Assembly: GCF_003337415.1 (NCBI RefSeq)
Contig: NZ_QPJT01000001.1
Span: 124,001 to 188,000, forward strand
Length of the DNA stretch: 64,000 bases
Direction: 5' to 3'
Source: Anaerobacterium chartisolvens
GTDB lineage: Bacteria; Bacillota; Clostridia; Acetivibrionales; DSM-27016
Position 1 is the stretch's first letter, and each line of letters opens with the position of its first letter. A program made the position numbers and the translations under genes. The notes under the pieces were generated by a model. It was not told the origin of the DNA and did no database searches. It saw only the letters and a list, made by a program, of their open reading frames with translations. Below, piece after piece: positions 16,705 to 25,488 of this stretch.

Positions 16705-18453
16705 TTAAGCAATGCTCCAGCTTTCCGCTTTTTGCCTTATCGCCACAAACCTGTTGTACAACCCCTCCTTGTTCATAAGCTGCTCATGCGTGCCCTTCTG
16801 AACAATTTTGCCTTCGTCAAGCACCACAATCTGATCGGCATTTTCAATCGTTGCAAGACGGTGTGCGATTACAAGCATGGTTTTACCCTTTGCCAGTGCA
16901 GAAATGGCTTTCTGGATTTCGTACTCGTTTTCAGGGTCAACGCTTGCCGTCGCCTCATCAAGTATTATAATGGGCGCATCCTTTAAAATGGCACGGGCAA
17001 GGGATATTCTCTGCTTCTCTCCGCCCGAAAGGGAGGACCCTCCCTCGCCTATGACAGTTTGGTACCCTTGCGGCAGCTTTGCAATAAAGCTGTGGCAGCA
17101 TGCCTTTTTGGCTGCGTCTATAACTTCCTCCTCCGTAGCGTCAGGCTTGCCGAAGCGGATATTGTTGATAACGGAATCATTGAATAGATAAACATTTTGA
17201 AAGACCATGCTGATGTTGGACAGAAGACTGTCGCATTTCAGTTCTCTGATGTCGGTGCGTCCGATAGAAATTCTGCCCTTGTTCACATCATAAAATCTGG
17301 CGAGCAAATTGCATACCGTTGTCTTTCCGCTTCCCGACGGACCCACAATTGCCGTTGTAGTCCCCTGCGGAATTGTAAAGGAAATATTGTCAAGGACTCT
17401 TCTTCTGTCATAGCCGAAGCACACATTCTCGAAATGCACATCGAATGCATGAAGCTTTTTGTCCCTGGAGGCTTCATCAATAAAATCAACCCTCTCGATT
17501 CGATCCAGCTTCTCATAAGTAGCCTCAATCAATTCAAGAGTATGTGCGGCATTATTAATTTGCTCCACCTGAGCAAAGATTACAAATGAAAATATGCAAA
17601 ACATAAGGAATAATGACACCGAAATGACGTTATTAACTGCCATAAGCGCAGCGGCAACCGCAATTCCCACAGAGGAAAGCTTTAAGCAAAGCTGATGCAG
17701 ACAATTTGCCGTAACATAATCAAGCTCGATCTTTACATTGATTTTGCGGTGAGCATTAAACGCGTTTGTTATCCTGTCGGCCGAAACGCCCTCCTGCCCA
17801 TACGCCTTTACAACCGAAATTCCCCGAATATATTCAAGTACGGAGGCAATAAGGTTATTCTGCGCAGCTTGATGAACCTTTGCATTTCTACAGCTTCGTC
17901 TGTTGAGGATATGCAAAAATACCGCCGAGCCAATAATTCCTACTATTGCAATCAGTGCAATCTCCCATCTGAAAAAGGAAATGCATAAAACCATGGTAAA
18001 TGCACTGATATAACCGCCAACGTAAACATCCGTCATCTTCATGGAATACATTTCAAGCACGCTCAAATCCGTTGTGACGGCGCCAAGAATCTCCCCTGCA
18101 TTGTTTTTATCAAAGAAGCCAAGTGAAACCCGTTTTAATATATCGCCGACCCGCATTCGCACTTCTGCGGTTTTTTCATATGCTATGCTCTCTTGAAAGG
18201 TCGCCCTTAAATAAGCAAACAGGAACCTTCCCAAAACCATGGCAATCATAAACATAACCGCCCGCAAGGCCCAGATGGGGTCCAGTGCTTTTTCACCGTT
18301 AAAATCCTTTATCATCAGTTCCAGAATATAGGCAGCCCCCATAATGGGCATCGCAGTGAACATAGAGTGCAGAAATGACCATAGAAAGCCCCAATAAAGG
18401 CGGCTTTTCCTGTCACCTGTCCAGTTGATGATTTTCCGGATTGTTTTAAGCAT
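16705..18453 (-). CDS. ABC exporter half-transporter (permease + ATPase), second subunit
   Basis: 582 residues starting at ATG 18453, which has AAGGAGG 9 nt upstream; the in-frame extension to 18486 is rejected. A six-helix membrane domain fills the first 300 residues. The ATPase domain has Walker A GPSGSGKTT, signature LSGGEKQRISLARAI and Walker B IIILDEATASVDPENE. The start overlaps the end of the upstream ABC gene by 8 bp, so the two are co-translated and presumably form a heterodimer. Pairs of this kind next to an AraC regulator are typical of siderophore/YbtPQ-like or peptide/drug transporters; substrate and direction are not evident from sequence. Confidence 0.88.
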   Translation of the reverse strand: MLKTIRKIINWTGDRKSRLYWGFLWSFLHSMFTAMPIMGAAYILELMIKDFNGEKALDPIWALRAVMFMIAMVLGRFLFAYLRATFQESIAYEKTAEVRMRVGDILKRVSLGFFDKNNAGEILGAVTTDLSVLEMYSMKMTDVYVGGYISAFTMVLCISFFRWEIALIAIVGIIGSAVFLHILNRRSCRNAKVHQAAQNNLIASVLEYIRGISVVKAYGQEGVSADRITNAFNAHRKINVKIELDYVTANCLHQLCLKLSSVGIAVAAALMAVNNVISVSLFLMFCIFSFVIFAQVEQINNAAHTLELIEATYEKLDRIERVDFIDEASRDKKLHAFDVHFENVCFGYDRRRVLDNISFTIPQGTTTAIVGPSGSGKTTVCNLLARFYDVNKGRISIGRTDIRELKCDSLLSNISMVFQNVYLFNDSVINNIRFGKPDATEEEVIDAAKKACCHSFIAKLPQGYQTVIGEGGSSLSGGEKQRISLARAILKDAPIIILDEATASVDPENEYEIQKAISALAKGKTMLVIAHRLATIENADQIVVLDEGKIVQKGTHEQLMNKEGLYNRFVAIRQKAESWSIA

Positions 18454-20248
18454 TTTGCATTGCCTCCTTTTGTGATGCCGGTTCACTTGTCGCTGCCCAG
18501 CCCTTTGCTCCTATATGGGCGCTCCACATATCGGCGTATAGCCTGCTGCTTTTGAGCAGCTTCTCATGCGTACCGTACCGGGATATTGCACCGTCCTTTA
18601 CAACAACAATCTTATCGGCATTCCTGATAGTAGAAAGCCTGTGAGCTATTACAACCAGCGTTTTCCCTTTTGCCAGCTCACCTATGGATTTTTGAAGCTG
18701 GGCCTCGTTTTCAGGATCGGTAAAGGCCGTCGCTTCGTCAAGGATGACAATAGGCGCATTTTTCAGAATGGCTCTTGCAATGGCTATTCTTTGCCTCTCT
18801 CCTCCCGAAAGCTTGCCTCCCGCATCTCCCGCCGCAGTTTGCCAGCCATTTTCAAGCCTCCCGATAAACTCCTCACACTGCGCCGCCCTAGCCGCCTCAA
18901 AAACCTCCTCGTCACTTGCGCTTGGCTTACCCAGACGGATATTTTCAAGCAGTGAGCAGTTAAACAGGAAATTATCCTGAGTAACAAAGCTGACCTGTCT
19001 GGCAAGCTGTGACAATGGGATCTCACGGATATCCGTGCCCCCAATGGTTATTTGCCCGCTGCTTACATCCCAAAAGCGTGCAATTAATCTGGCTATGGTC
19101 GATTTTCCTCCGCCTGACGGCCCCACAATGGCGGTAAAGCTTCCCTTGGGTATGGAAAGGCTTACATTATGCAAAACATTGCCCCCCGCTTCATTATAGG
19201 CAAAAGAGACATTATTCAGAGCAATGTCATAATCCGAAACAACGACCTTCTCTTTCCGTTCCGAAAGCTCCGGCAATTCAAGAATTGTGTTAACATCACA
19301 GATTGCATACTGAATAGATTTAAAATCATTCACAGCAATTGTAAACCAGCTTGCAGGCGCTATTATGCTCATAGACAGTATTATTGATAAGGCAATCTGA
19401 GGAGGAGCAAGCACCCCGCCGGCATACAAAAGCACACTCACAGGCAATATTCCAAGCAGCGTTGTGGGCAGTATTGAGTTGCCCAGATTCATAAGTCCCC
19501 ACGTTGAGCGAAACCAGTCCAGCGTAAAGTCCCGAAAGTCGCGCACAGCATGGGCAAACTTCTCATAAGAACCTGAAGAGCGGTTAAACGCCTTAATTAC
19601 CTGTATGCCCTCCACATATTCCACAATCGAGCTGTTCACATGCTTTTCAGCCGCCATAAACCTTGCATACTGCGAGCTGTAGTTTCGCATCATAACAGCA
19701 TAAACAAGCACCCCGAAGGGCACGCTTGCAAGTGACGCCAAGGCAATTCGCCAGTCGATAAAAAACATATAGACAAAAACCGAAAGCGGAAGAAAGATAT
19801 TTGATATTCCCTCAGGTATCATGTGCGCGAGTGGAAGCTCTATGGTTTCCACCCTGTCTACAACAATACTTTTCAGGCTTCCCGATGTTCTCGAAAGCAC
19901 CTCTCCCAGCGGGGCTTTCATTAGCTTGTCACAAAGCGCGAGGCGAATACTCTCAAGAATTTTATACGCAGAAATATGCGAGAAGGACGTTGATATTCCA
20001 TAAAAGAGCAGCTTTAAAACATAGCCTGACGCACTTATCACACCCCAGAAGAGAATAGCTTCGGTTTTTGCGTTTCCGTTAAAAAACAGAGTTATTAATT
20101 GATAGCCTCCCCAAAATGGTACCAATCCCCCTGTGACACTTAAAAGCGCAAAAATAATCGATAATATCATTTTCACCTTGCATTCCCTTGCGAAAAATAG
20201 GACAGAGGAAAAGGTTCCCCTTTGCTTGTTTCCCTTTGTATAATCCAC
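18446..20248 (-). CDS. ABC exporter half-transporter (permease + ATPase), first subunit
   Basis: 600 residues from GTG 20248 with GGAGGTGG just upstream. Membrane domain at about 20-310 (six helices). ATPase domain has Walker A GPSGGGKST, signature LSGGERQRIAIARAI and Walker B IVILDEATAFTDPE. The membrane domain resembles the YbtP/IrtA group (for example HISAYKILESIRLALCDKLM near the start). It is the first structural gene after the AraC regulator, separated from it by a hairpin with a T-tract. A C-terminal tail of about 20 residues after the ATPase domain overlaps the next gene. Confidence 0.88.
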   Translation of the reverse strand: MDYTKGNKQRGTFSSVLFFARECKVKMILSIIFALLSVTGGLVPFWGGYQLITLFFNGNAKTEAILFWGVISASGYVLKLLFYGISTSFSHISAYKILESIRLALCDKLMKAPLGEVLSRTSGSLKSIVVDRVETIELPLAHMIPEGISNIFLPLSVFVYMFFIDWRIALASLASVPFGVLVYAVMMRNYSSQYARFMAAEKHVNSSIVEYVEGIQVIKAFNRSSGSYEKFAHAVRDFRDFTLDWFRSTWGLMNLGNSILPTTLLGILPVSVLLYAGGVLAPPQIALSIILSMSIIAPASWFTIAVNDFKSIQYAICDVNTILELPELSERKEKVVVSDYDIALNNVSFAYNEAGGNVLHNVSLSIPKGSFTAIVGPSGGGKSTIARLIARFWDVSSGQITIGGTDIREIPLSQLARQVSFVTQDNFLFNCSLLENIRLGKPSASDEEVFEAARAAQCEEFIGRLENGWQTAAGDAGGKLSGGERQRIAIARAILKNAPIVILDEATAFTDPENEAQLQKSIGELAKGKTLVVIAHRLSTIRNADKIVVVKDGAISRYGTHEKLLKSSRLYADMWSAHIGAKGWAATSEPASQKEAMQNA

Positions 20249-20261
20249 AAAACCACCTCCA

Positions 20262-20294
20262 AAAAAAATAAAGGGAGAATCATCTTCTCCTTTT
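20262..20294 (-). terminator. Terminator-like hairpin between araC-like gene and ABC genes
   Basis: GGAGAA (20274-20279) pairs with TTCTCC (20285-20290) around 5 nt. The stem extends with A:T and one G:T pair to about 10 bp. On the minus strand it is followed by TTTATTTTTTTT and then the ribosome site of the first ABC gene. It may be a partial terminator lowering ABC expression relative to the regulator. Confidence 0.5.
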
Positions 20295-20325
20295 ATTATA
20301 AGGGGCTTATCGATTTGTGTCCGCT

Positions 20326-21309
20326 CTAAGAATGTGCCAGGTAATCCATTCGGACGCCGTATTTTCTGAACTCCGAGGGTGTCATCCCAATCACCGAATG
20401 GAAGGCCGAGGCAAACTTTCCGGGGTTTTCATATCCTACGGCCCCGGCTATTTCAGCAACGGTTTTACTGCTTTGCTTTAGCAATACCGCTGCTTTGTTC
20501 ATTCGGTAGTCCTTTATGAATGCGTAAATAGATGTTCCGTACACGCCCTTAAAGCAAAGCTTCATAGAAGTTAGAGGAAAATTAAAGCGTCTTGACAGCT
20601 CTTCCAGTGTATAATGACTTTCAAGATTGTCGGTAATCAGCTCCGCAATCTCCTTGATCTTCCTCACCTGCGATTTATAGAAATAGCGCCGTTCCTCGCA
20701 TACATTGGGGGTCTCAATGGATTCTAGGAAAAGCAAAAGCTCCAAAACCTTAATTCTGAAATAGCTCATTTTTATATGATCCAAATGTTTGGGCACTTCA
20801 TACAGCTCTGAAAACACGTGATGAATTCTCTTGCCGGCTCTCATAATAAACGGCCGGTTCTCGGGACAAAATTTTTTCTTAAGCTTATGCAAGTCAACAG
20901 AAATGCCTTCCATTACATTTTTCAGGGATTGCTCCGCCTCGTCCATTAAAAAGCCTATTGTAATGCCATGATAGTGTCTCATGGGAAAGGAGAAATCATA
21001 TTTATGGCAGGTACGGGTGTTAATCTGCATATCCCCTGACTCAAAGTAAATGTATTTATAATTGTCAAGCTCCCATTCAATGCGTCCCTCACGGCAATGA
21101 TCAATGCACAGCATCTCCTGATTAGGATTAAACTCCGAGACGCAGTGCTGCATATGAAAATCGTTGAAAATAACGTAAACGCCCGCGAAAACATCGTAAG
21201 CGGTCATAACCCCTTCTCCGCTTTTGTCGCGGACCTGCATAACGGAGCAATTATCATTGGTGCAGAGCACGTTGACATTTCTGCCCATTTCCTGTTCCTC
21301 AAATACCAC
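20326..21309 (-). CDS. AraC family transcriptional regulator
   Basis: About 327 residues from GTG 21309, 8 nt after GGGAGG; frames opening at 21348 (TTG) or 21345 (ATG) are less well supported. The C-terminal third holds the two helix-turn-helix units of AraC proteins: YTLEELSRRFNFPLTSMKLC and then KTVAEIAGAVGYENPGKFA with the closing IGMTPSEFRKYG. The N-terminal part would be the ligand-sensing domain and has no recognisable motif. Its position directly before a two-subunit ABC transporter copies the YbtA-YbtPQ layout, so it probably controls that transporter, perhaps in response to the exported or imported compound. Confidence 0.88.
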   Translation of the reverse strand: MVFEEQEMGRNVNVLCTNDNCSVMQVRDKSGEGVMTAYDVFAGVYVIFNDFHMQHCVSEFNPNQEMLCIDHCREGRIEWELDNYKYIYFESGDMQINTRTCHKYDFSFPMRHYHGITIGFLMDEAEQSLKNVMEGISVDLHKLKKKFCPENRPFIMRAGKRIHHVFSELYEVPKHLDHIKMSYFRIKVLELLLFLESIETPNVCEERRYFYKSQVRKIKEIAELITDNLESHYTLEELSRRFNFPLTSMKLCFKGVYGTSIYAFIKDYRMNKAAVLLKQSSKTVAEIAGAVGYENPGKFASAFHSVIGMTPSEFRKYGVRMDYLAHS

Positions 21310-21490
21310 AATTGAAGCCTCCCTACCTTTGTTTGTTCCTTGCATCAAAAAGTCCGAGTAAAAAGTTAGCTATGTCTAACTATATTGTAACATATGCTTA
21401 TTGCTTTGAGAATCAAAAATTTAAGCTAATGCATGACTTAAACTTAGGACTGACAAACTCTATATTAAAATTAATTCAACTTTTATATAT

Positions 21491-21519
21491 TTGACCACAT
21501 TGGAAATTATTGATATTAT
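21491..21519 (+). promoter_or_regulatory. Sigma-A-like promoter of the PRTase-SLOG operon
   Basis: TTGACC (21491-21496), 17 bp, TATTAT (21514-21519). Transcription would start near 21526, only about 16 nt before the first ATG, and no Shine-Dalgarno sequence lies in between, so the first gene may be almost leaderless. Confidence 0.5.
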
Positions 21520-21541
21520 TGATTTAGAATAGTCTTATTAT

Positions 21542-22195
21542 ATGTATGAAATGTATATAATAGGAATCTGGCTGCAAACCCAAGCTAAATCAGATAAATT
21601 TTGGGGGTGGGGTATAGTGACAAGAGATCCAATTAGAATTTGGGGAAATTGGGAAGAGGGATATGCGATTGATTTGCATACTATATCAAGTAATTATTTA
21701 GGAGACAATGAATATGGACATCCTATCTTTGACACAAAAAGAAGTGAAATAGGTGAATTGTTATACAAATTAAAATATAGGCATAATAAAGAGATAATTG
21801 ATGATATAATAAAGATGATAAATCCTTTTGTAAGCACATGGACAAAAAAGTTGAATATTAATGTGATAATACCTATTCCACCATCTAACAAAAGCAGAGA
21901 ATATCAGCCTGTAGATATTATAGCAGAAGCATTAGCAAGTAAATTAAATTTATACTACTGTAATAATTTTTTAATTAAAAATTCAGATGTTCAATCTAAG
22001 AATTTAGATGATAAGAATGTAATATCACATTCCATGACAAGGAACAAGCATTTTACTAAGAAGGTAAACGTCCTTTTAATAGATGACTTGTATAAATCAG
22101 GAGCATCTATGAATGAAGCAGTTAGAGTCTTAAGCGAAGATAGAAATGTTGCTAATGTTTATGTGTTGGCTTTAACAAAGGCGAGAAGGAGTTAA
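21542..22195 (+). CDS. ComF-like phosphoribosyltransferase-domain protein
   Basis: 217 residues. The C-terminal half is a type I phosphoribosyltransferase fold: VIIPIPPS (108-115) is the first strand region and VLLIDDLYKSGASM (177-190) is the PRPP-binding loop with its acidic pair. The segment GELLYKLKYR (71-80) matches the region before the fold in ComF-family proteins, but the zinc-finger of classical ComF is missing and is replaced by about 60 residues rich in W, Y and D. Two in-frame ATGs (21542, 21551) could start translation; neither has a ribosome site. It is followed after 2 bp by a SLOG gene, and both are more AT-rich than their neighbours, suggesting acquisition. Substrate and role are unknown. 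Confidence 0.7.
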   Translation: MYEMYIIGIWLQTQAKSDKFWGWGIVTRDPIRIWGNWEEGYAIDLHTISSNYLGDNEYGHPIFDTKRSEIGELLYKLKYRHNKEIIDDIIKMINPFVSTWTKKLNINVIIPIPPSNKSREYQPVDIIAEALASKLNLYYCNNFLIKNSDVQSKNLDDKNVISHSMTRNKHFTKKVNVLLIDDLYKSGASMNEAVRVLSEDRNVANVYVLALTKARRS

Positions 22196-22197
22196 TA

Positions 22198-22731
22198 ATG
22201 AATATATTTATTGCAGGGCCAAGAGCTATTAGTAAACTTAATGAATCAGTTATTCGTAAAATCAAGGAGATTATAGAAGATAATTTCAATATTTTAGTTG
22301 GCGATGCTAATGGTGTTGATAAAGCAGTTCAGCATTTTTGTAATGAACATAATTATAGAAATGTTAAGGTTTATGCAACAAAAGGAAAAACAAGGAATAA
22401 TATTGGTAACTGGTATGTGCATAATGTTGATGTTCCGAAGAACTTAAAAGGATTCGACTTTTATGCAGCTAAAGATTATGAGATGGCTAGGGATGCTGAT
22501 TATGGACTGATGATTTGGAATGGTATAAGTAAAGGAACTTTGAACAATATAATAAATTTATTAGATATGGGTAAAAAAACCATTCTTTATTATAGTCCTG
22601 AGGAACAGTTTTATGTTATTAAAACATTAAATGGCTTGAAAGAGTTCATCGGTAGATGTAGTAAAGAAACTCAGGAATTATTTATAGATTTATTGTATAA
22701 AGATTCCCAATTAAAGTTAAGTGTTCATTAG
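22198..22731 (+). CDS. SLOG-fold (LOG/DprA-like) nucleotide-binding protein
   Basis: 177 residues with AAGGAG 6 nt before the ATG; the upstream stop is 2 bp away. The N-terminal strand MNIFIAGPRAI, the loop VGDANGVDKAVQHF (34-47) and the later KGTLNNIINLLDMGKKTIL follow the Rossmann-like SLOG pattern (family GxAxGvD then GT...A). SLOG proteins bind or cleave nucleotide-derived ligands and often sit in conflict or stress systems. About 20 C-terminal residues beyond the fold have no recognised motif. Pairing with a phosphoribosyltransferase suggests a two-step chemistry on a ribosylated nucleotide or sensing of its product. This is inference from fold and context only. Confidence 0.7.
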   Translation: MNIFIAGPRAISKLNESVIRKIKEIIEDNFNILVGDANGVDKAVQHFCNEHNYRNVKVYATKGKTRNNIGNWYVHNVDVPKNLKGFDFYAAKDYEMARDADYGLMIWNGISKGTLNNIINLLDMGKKTILYYSPEEQFYVIKTLNGLKEFIGRCSKETQELFIDLLYKDSQLKLSVH

Positions 22732-22761
22732 GCTTTAGTACAAAACCAGTGACAAAAGCCT
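22730..22761 (+). terminator. Weak terminator after the SLOG gene
   Basis: AGGCTTT (22730-22736) pairs with AAAGCCT (22755-22761) around an 18-nt loop, followed by ATTTTG. The stem is short; termination is plausible rather than certain. It overlaps the stop codon of the SLOG gene. Confidence 0.35.
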
Positions 22762-22772
22762 ATTTTGAGGCA

Positions 22773-22811
22773 AAAAACAGCGGTTTTCATAAAATGAAAA
22801 CCGCTGTTTTT
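22773..22811. terminator. Terminator downstream of tRNA-Pro
   Basis: An 18-bp perfect stem: left arm 22773-22790 and right arm 22794-22811, core ACAGCGGTTTTCAT, loop of 3 nt. On the minus strand it ends in a T-run and starts 1 nt after the encoded CCA of the tRNA. A-runs and T-runs on both sides mean it may also stop plus-strand transcription from the SLOG operon. Confidence 0.75.
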
Positions 22812-22812
22812 C

Positions 22813-22888
22813 TGGTCGGAGTGGCGGGATTCGAACCCACGGCCTCTTGGTCCCGAACCAAGCGCGCTACCATCTGCGCTACACCCCG
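22813..22888 (-). tRNA. tRNA-Pro (anticodon CGG)
   Basis: 76 nt including an encoded CCA end. The minus strand reads CGGGGTG at the 5' end and CACTCCG-A-CCA at the 3' end; the acceptor stem pairs fully with one G:T. The D-arm GCGCAGATGGTAGCGC, the anticodon stem-loop CTTGG-TTCGGGA-CCAAG with anticodon CGG, and the T-arm GTGGGTTCGAATCCCGC (its first G lies in the variable loop) are all in place. It decodes CCG. It is transcribed in the same direction as the germinant-receptor operon that ends 71 bp before it, and is followed by a strong terminator. The AT-rich PRTase-SLOG island begins on the other side. Confidence 0.97.
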
Positions 22889-22958
22889 TAATTAGAACAC
22901 ATTATATTCTATCAGCAAATGCTCTTAGAAGCAAGAAATTTTTTTAAAGTTGTGTTTT

Positions 22959-23183
22959 TTAATAATGTAAATTTAACGGATCCTGTATTTTATTCTGAAT
23001 CAGCATCAGCGGACTTGGTATTTTTACACCTAAGCCTATCAGTAAGCTGAATATAAATGCAAATAACAAAAAACAGCAGAATGCCACAAGCTCGCGCCAT
23101 AATTTTTTTCTTACCAGGCTGGGAATTTGAAAAAGTGCAATAGCTGCATAACTCAGGAATAACAATATAATCATTATTTGCAT
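22959..23183 (-). CDS. Small two-helix membrane protein of ger operon 1 (D-type subunit)
   Basis: 74 residues with two transmembrane helices (about 4-20 and 30-52) separated by the basic segment VRKKLWRE. The end has a polar motif KIPSPLMLIQNKI. The gene overlaps the end of the GerB-type permease by 10 bp. A 72-residue protein with the same pattern (VLKRYWRELV, then LPDPN.ALQ) sits at the same place in the second ger operon, which shows both are real genes. Small D subunits of this size occur in some GerA-type receptors, where they modulate receptor activity. Confidence 0.75.
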   Translation of the reverse strand: MQIMIILLFLSYAAIALFQIPSLVRKKLWRELVAFCCFLLFAFIFSLLIGLGVKIPSPLMLIQNKIQDPLNLHY

Positions 23184-24280
23184 TCACCACCTTGTTTTTT
23201 GGGTAGCCCGCGTATTTTGGCAATAAGCAGCGATAAGGGCGGAAGGATCAGTTCAAATGGCGTGACAAGTATGGCATGGTAGCTTCTGGCATGAAGATTG
23301 TGTTCTATTACTGAATCAAATAATATAATGGCCAGGCATACCGCAATGCTCCCAACAGGCAGTATTAAAGGCTTATAAGAGCGTAAATTCAGCATCTGGG
23401 ACATACCTGCTACAGTTGCATAATACAGTACGCAATTTTTTATAAACAGTACAAGAGTCAAGCCGATTGCAAAAAGTATATCCATTTTGGTAAGAACATC
23501 TCCTATGTCAATAAGCCGTAAGGCCTGATATGAGTCCGAGAAGTATATTGACGACGTAACGCCAAGTACTGCCGTATTTCGGATAGAAACCGACATCAGC
23601 AGCAAGGTGGATATAGTCAAACCAAGTAATGTATATTTTCCTGTATGCTTAAAATTATTCAGGTTAGGCATTACCATTAAAAAAACTATAATTTCACACA
23701 TCTGTATTGTTAAAATAATATGTATGCTTTGGAAATATGTCTTTAAAGGCATTTCAAAAACAGGCAGGAAGTTGGAAAAATCCATATCCCCCATCCCCAG
23801 CAGAGATGAAACAATAATATTTAAAGTTATAATGAAAAATATTACGGCACTGATTCTGCCCATACTTTCCAAGCCATTTTGTACAGCATAGGCGCAAACA
23901 AGAGCACAAACTGCCAAAAATAATAAGCTTGGGGTCTCGGGCATAATGAAGCCGGTATAGAAGTCAGCCAGACCTTTGAGGTTTAAGGAAAGCAGTGTCA
24001 GTATAAACCAGATATACAATATGGAAATAAGCTTACCCAGATAGCGTCCGTAAATAATATCATTTATTTGTATCAGGTTCTTCCCCGGAAACTTCTTTAC
24101 CAGCAATATATATGACAATATAAACGGTATGCTCGCCGCATAAGCCGATATGATTACAATCCATGTATCATGCTTTGTAATAGTGTCCGCAAAGGATATA
24201 AATGTGATAGAGCCTAAAATAAAGCATAATATTAAAAACATAAGTTCAAAGTCAGATATCTTTCCTTTTTCAATATTCAT
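23174..24280 (-). CDS. Spore germination permease, GerAB/GerKB family (receptor B subunit)
   Basis: 368 residues, about ten membrane helices, no long soluble part. The opening KISDFELMFLILCFILGS and the segment LIQINDIIYGRYLGKL match GerAB/GerKB-type proteins, which have the amino acid-polyamine-cation transporter fold and bind the germinant in the inner spore membrane. It lies 8 bp after the C subunit gene and overlaps the small D gene. Its paralogue at 58925 has the same layout (SLIQINDILYPGVIAKF). The germinant cannot be deduced from sequence alone. Confidence 0.9.
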   Translation of the reverse strand: MNIEKGKISDFELMFLILCFILGSITFISFADTITKHDTWIVIISAYAASIPFILSYILLVKKFPGKNLIQINDIIYGRYLGKLISILYIWFILTLLSLNLKGLADFYTGFIMPETPSLLFLAVCALVCAYAVQNGLESMGRISAVIFFIITLNIIVSSLLGMGDMDFSNFLPVFEMPLKTYFQSIHIILTIQMCEIIVFLMVMPNLNNFKHTGKYTLLGLTISTLLLMSVSIRNTAVLGVTSSIYFSDSYQALRLIDIGDVLTKMDILFAIGLTLVLFIKNCVLYYATVAGMSQMLNLRSYKPLILPVGSIAVCLAIILFDSVIEHNLHARSYHAILVTPFELILPPLSLLIAKIRGLPKKQGGECK

Positions 24281-24288
24281 ATTCTAAT

Positions 24289-25476
24289 TTACTCCTCCTC
24301 TGAGACCACTTCCGGAACAGCTGGCTTTATAATGAGCCCGGCTTCCTTTACACTGCTTTTTACTTCTATTTCAACCTCAAGGTCAGGGAAAATTTCATCC
24401 CAGTTATCCTCCATTAGCTTCCATTCACGGCGATATTTTTTATGAAATTTATCACCAAAGCCAAAAACATCTGTATTCAGCTCCTTTGCTTTTTTTAAGG
24501 CTGCTTCTATTTCATCCCGGATGGTATTGTCCTGCTGTTTTCCCAGTGAGGAAAACCCCGAAAGTGTTGCAAGGTTTTTGGGGGTTGTCTGATTTACAAG
24601 GTTTGCATCCGCCTTAATCCTGATATGGATAGATGGCTTACCATCCTTGATTTTTGGCGTTACTTCACTTTCTGCTTTTATAATTTCCAATGTGGCTTTT
24701 CCGTCAGGAAAGCTCACGTTAATGTTTCCGCTTTTTACTTTTCCGAGAACCCACAGAAGCCCTCGTGTTTCAGCAGGATCCAATGTGCCCGTCAGCTTAT
24801 CCCCTTTAAAAACAGCCATACCTTCAACATAAAGTACTTCTTTCCTATCATCGTTATGAATTGTTACTATAGGAGCAATAGGAGATGTAGTCTTGCTGAT
24901 CAAGCGAGCGGTAAAATCCTGAAGATTCACCGCCATTGCATGAGCGGTTAATATTTCCTGCATCTTTGCCAATTTTGCCAAATTCATTGCAGGCAGCTTC
25001 TCTATTTCAGGCTTTACATCCAGAACCTCACCGGCGGTGGTGTCGGATACCAGTATCATGGCGGTGGGACGTGTCTCATGAGAGCGCATAAAAAAGTCAA
25101 GATATTGTTGAACTCCCTCTGCCGAGATATCCTTCCCAAATATAATCGCCTGAGTATGGGCAATATACAGTCTATTGCTTGTTTTATGCGTGACTTCCCT
25201 CACAGCGTCAAAAACCGTCTGTCCTGTGCTCTTGATGTTCCAGAAGGCTGTATCTTCTCCTCCTGCGGTCCCGTTTGAGGGCTTTTTAATTTCAGCGGGT
25301 TTCACAATCTGGGCAGTAAGCGAAATATTATCGGGTGTTTCGGCTTTATCAATTCCAATTCCGGCTACGATTGATAAATCTTTTAACTCTCTTGCATTCC
25401 AGCAGCCCGACAGAGCCAACACCAGCATAATGCATATTGCTGTCTTAAAAATCAAATGCTCAACTTCTTTTTTCAT
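24289..25476 (-). CDS. Spore germination lipoprotein, GerAC family (receptor C subunit)
   Basis: 395 residues. The N-terminal signal ends in the lipobox LSGC with the lipidated cysteine at residue 25, followed by WNARELKDLSIVAGIGIDK, the classical start of GerAC proteins. Three domains are expected. The last part includes KELNTDVFGFGDKFHKKY, shared with the paralogue at 60042. It is anchored on the outer face of the inner spore membrane and is needed for germinant response. It sits 12 bp after the A subunit stop. Confidence 0.92.
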   Translation of the reverse strand: MKKEVEHLIFKTAICIMLVLALSGCWNARELKDLSIVAGIGIDKAETPDNISLTAQIVKPAEIKKPSNGTAGGEDTAFWNIKSTGQTVFDAVREVTHKTSNRLYIAHTQAIIFGKDISAEGVQQYLDFFMRSHETRPTAMILVSDTTAGEVLDVKPEIEKLPAMNLAKLAKMQEILTAHAMAVNLQDFTARLISKTTSPIAPIVTIHNDDRKEVLYVEGMAVFKGDKLTGTLDPAETRGLLWVLGKVKSGNINVSFPDGKATLEIIKAESEVTPKIKDGKPSIHIRIKADANLVNQTTPKNLATLSGFSSLGKQQDNTIRDEIEAALKKAKELNTDVFGFGDKFHKKYRREWKLMEDNWDEIFPDLEVEIEVKSSVKEAGLIIKPAVPEVVSEEE

Positions 25477-25488
25477 ACCAACCCCACC

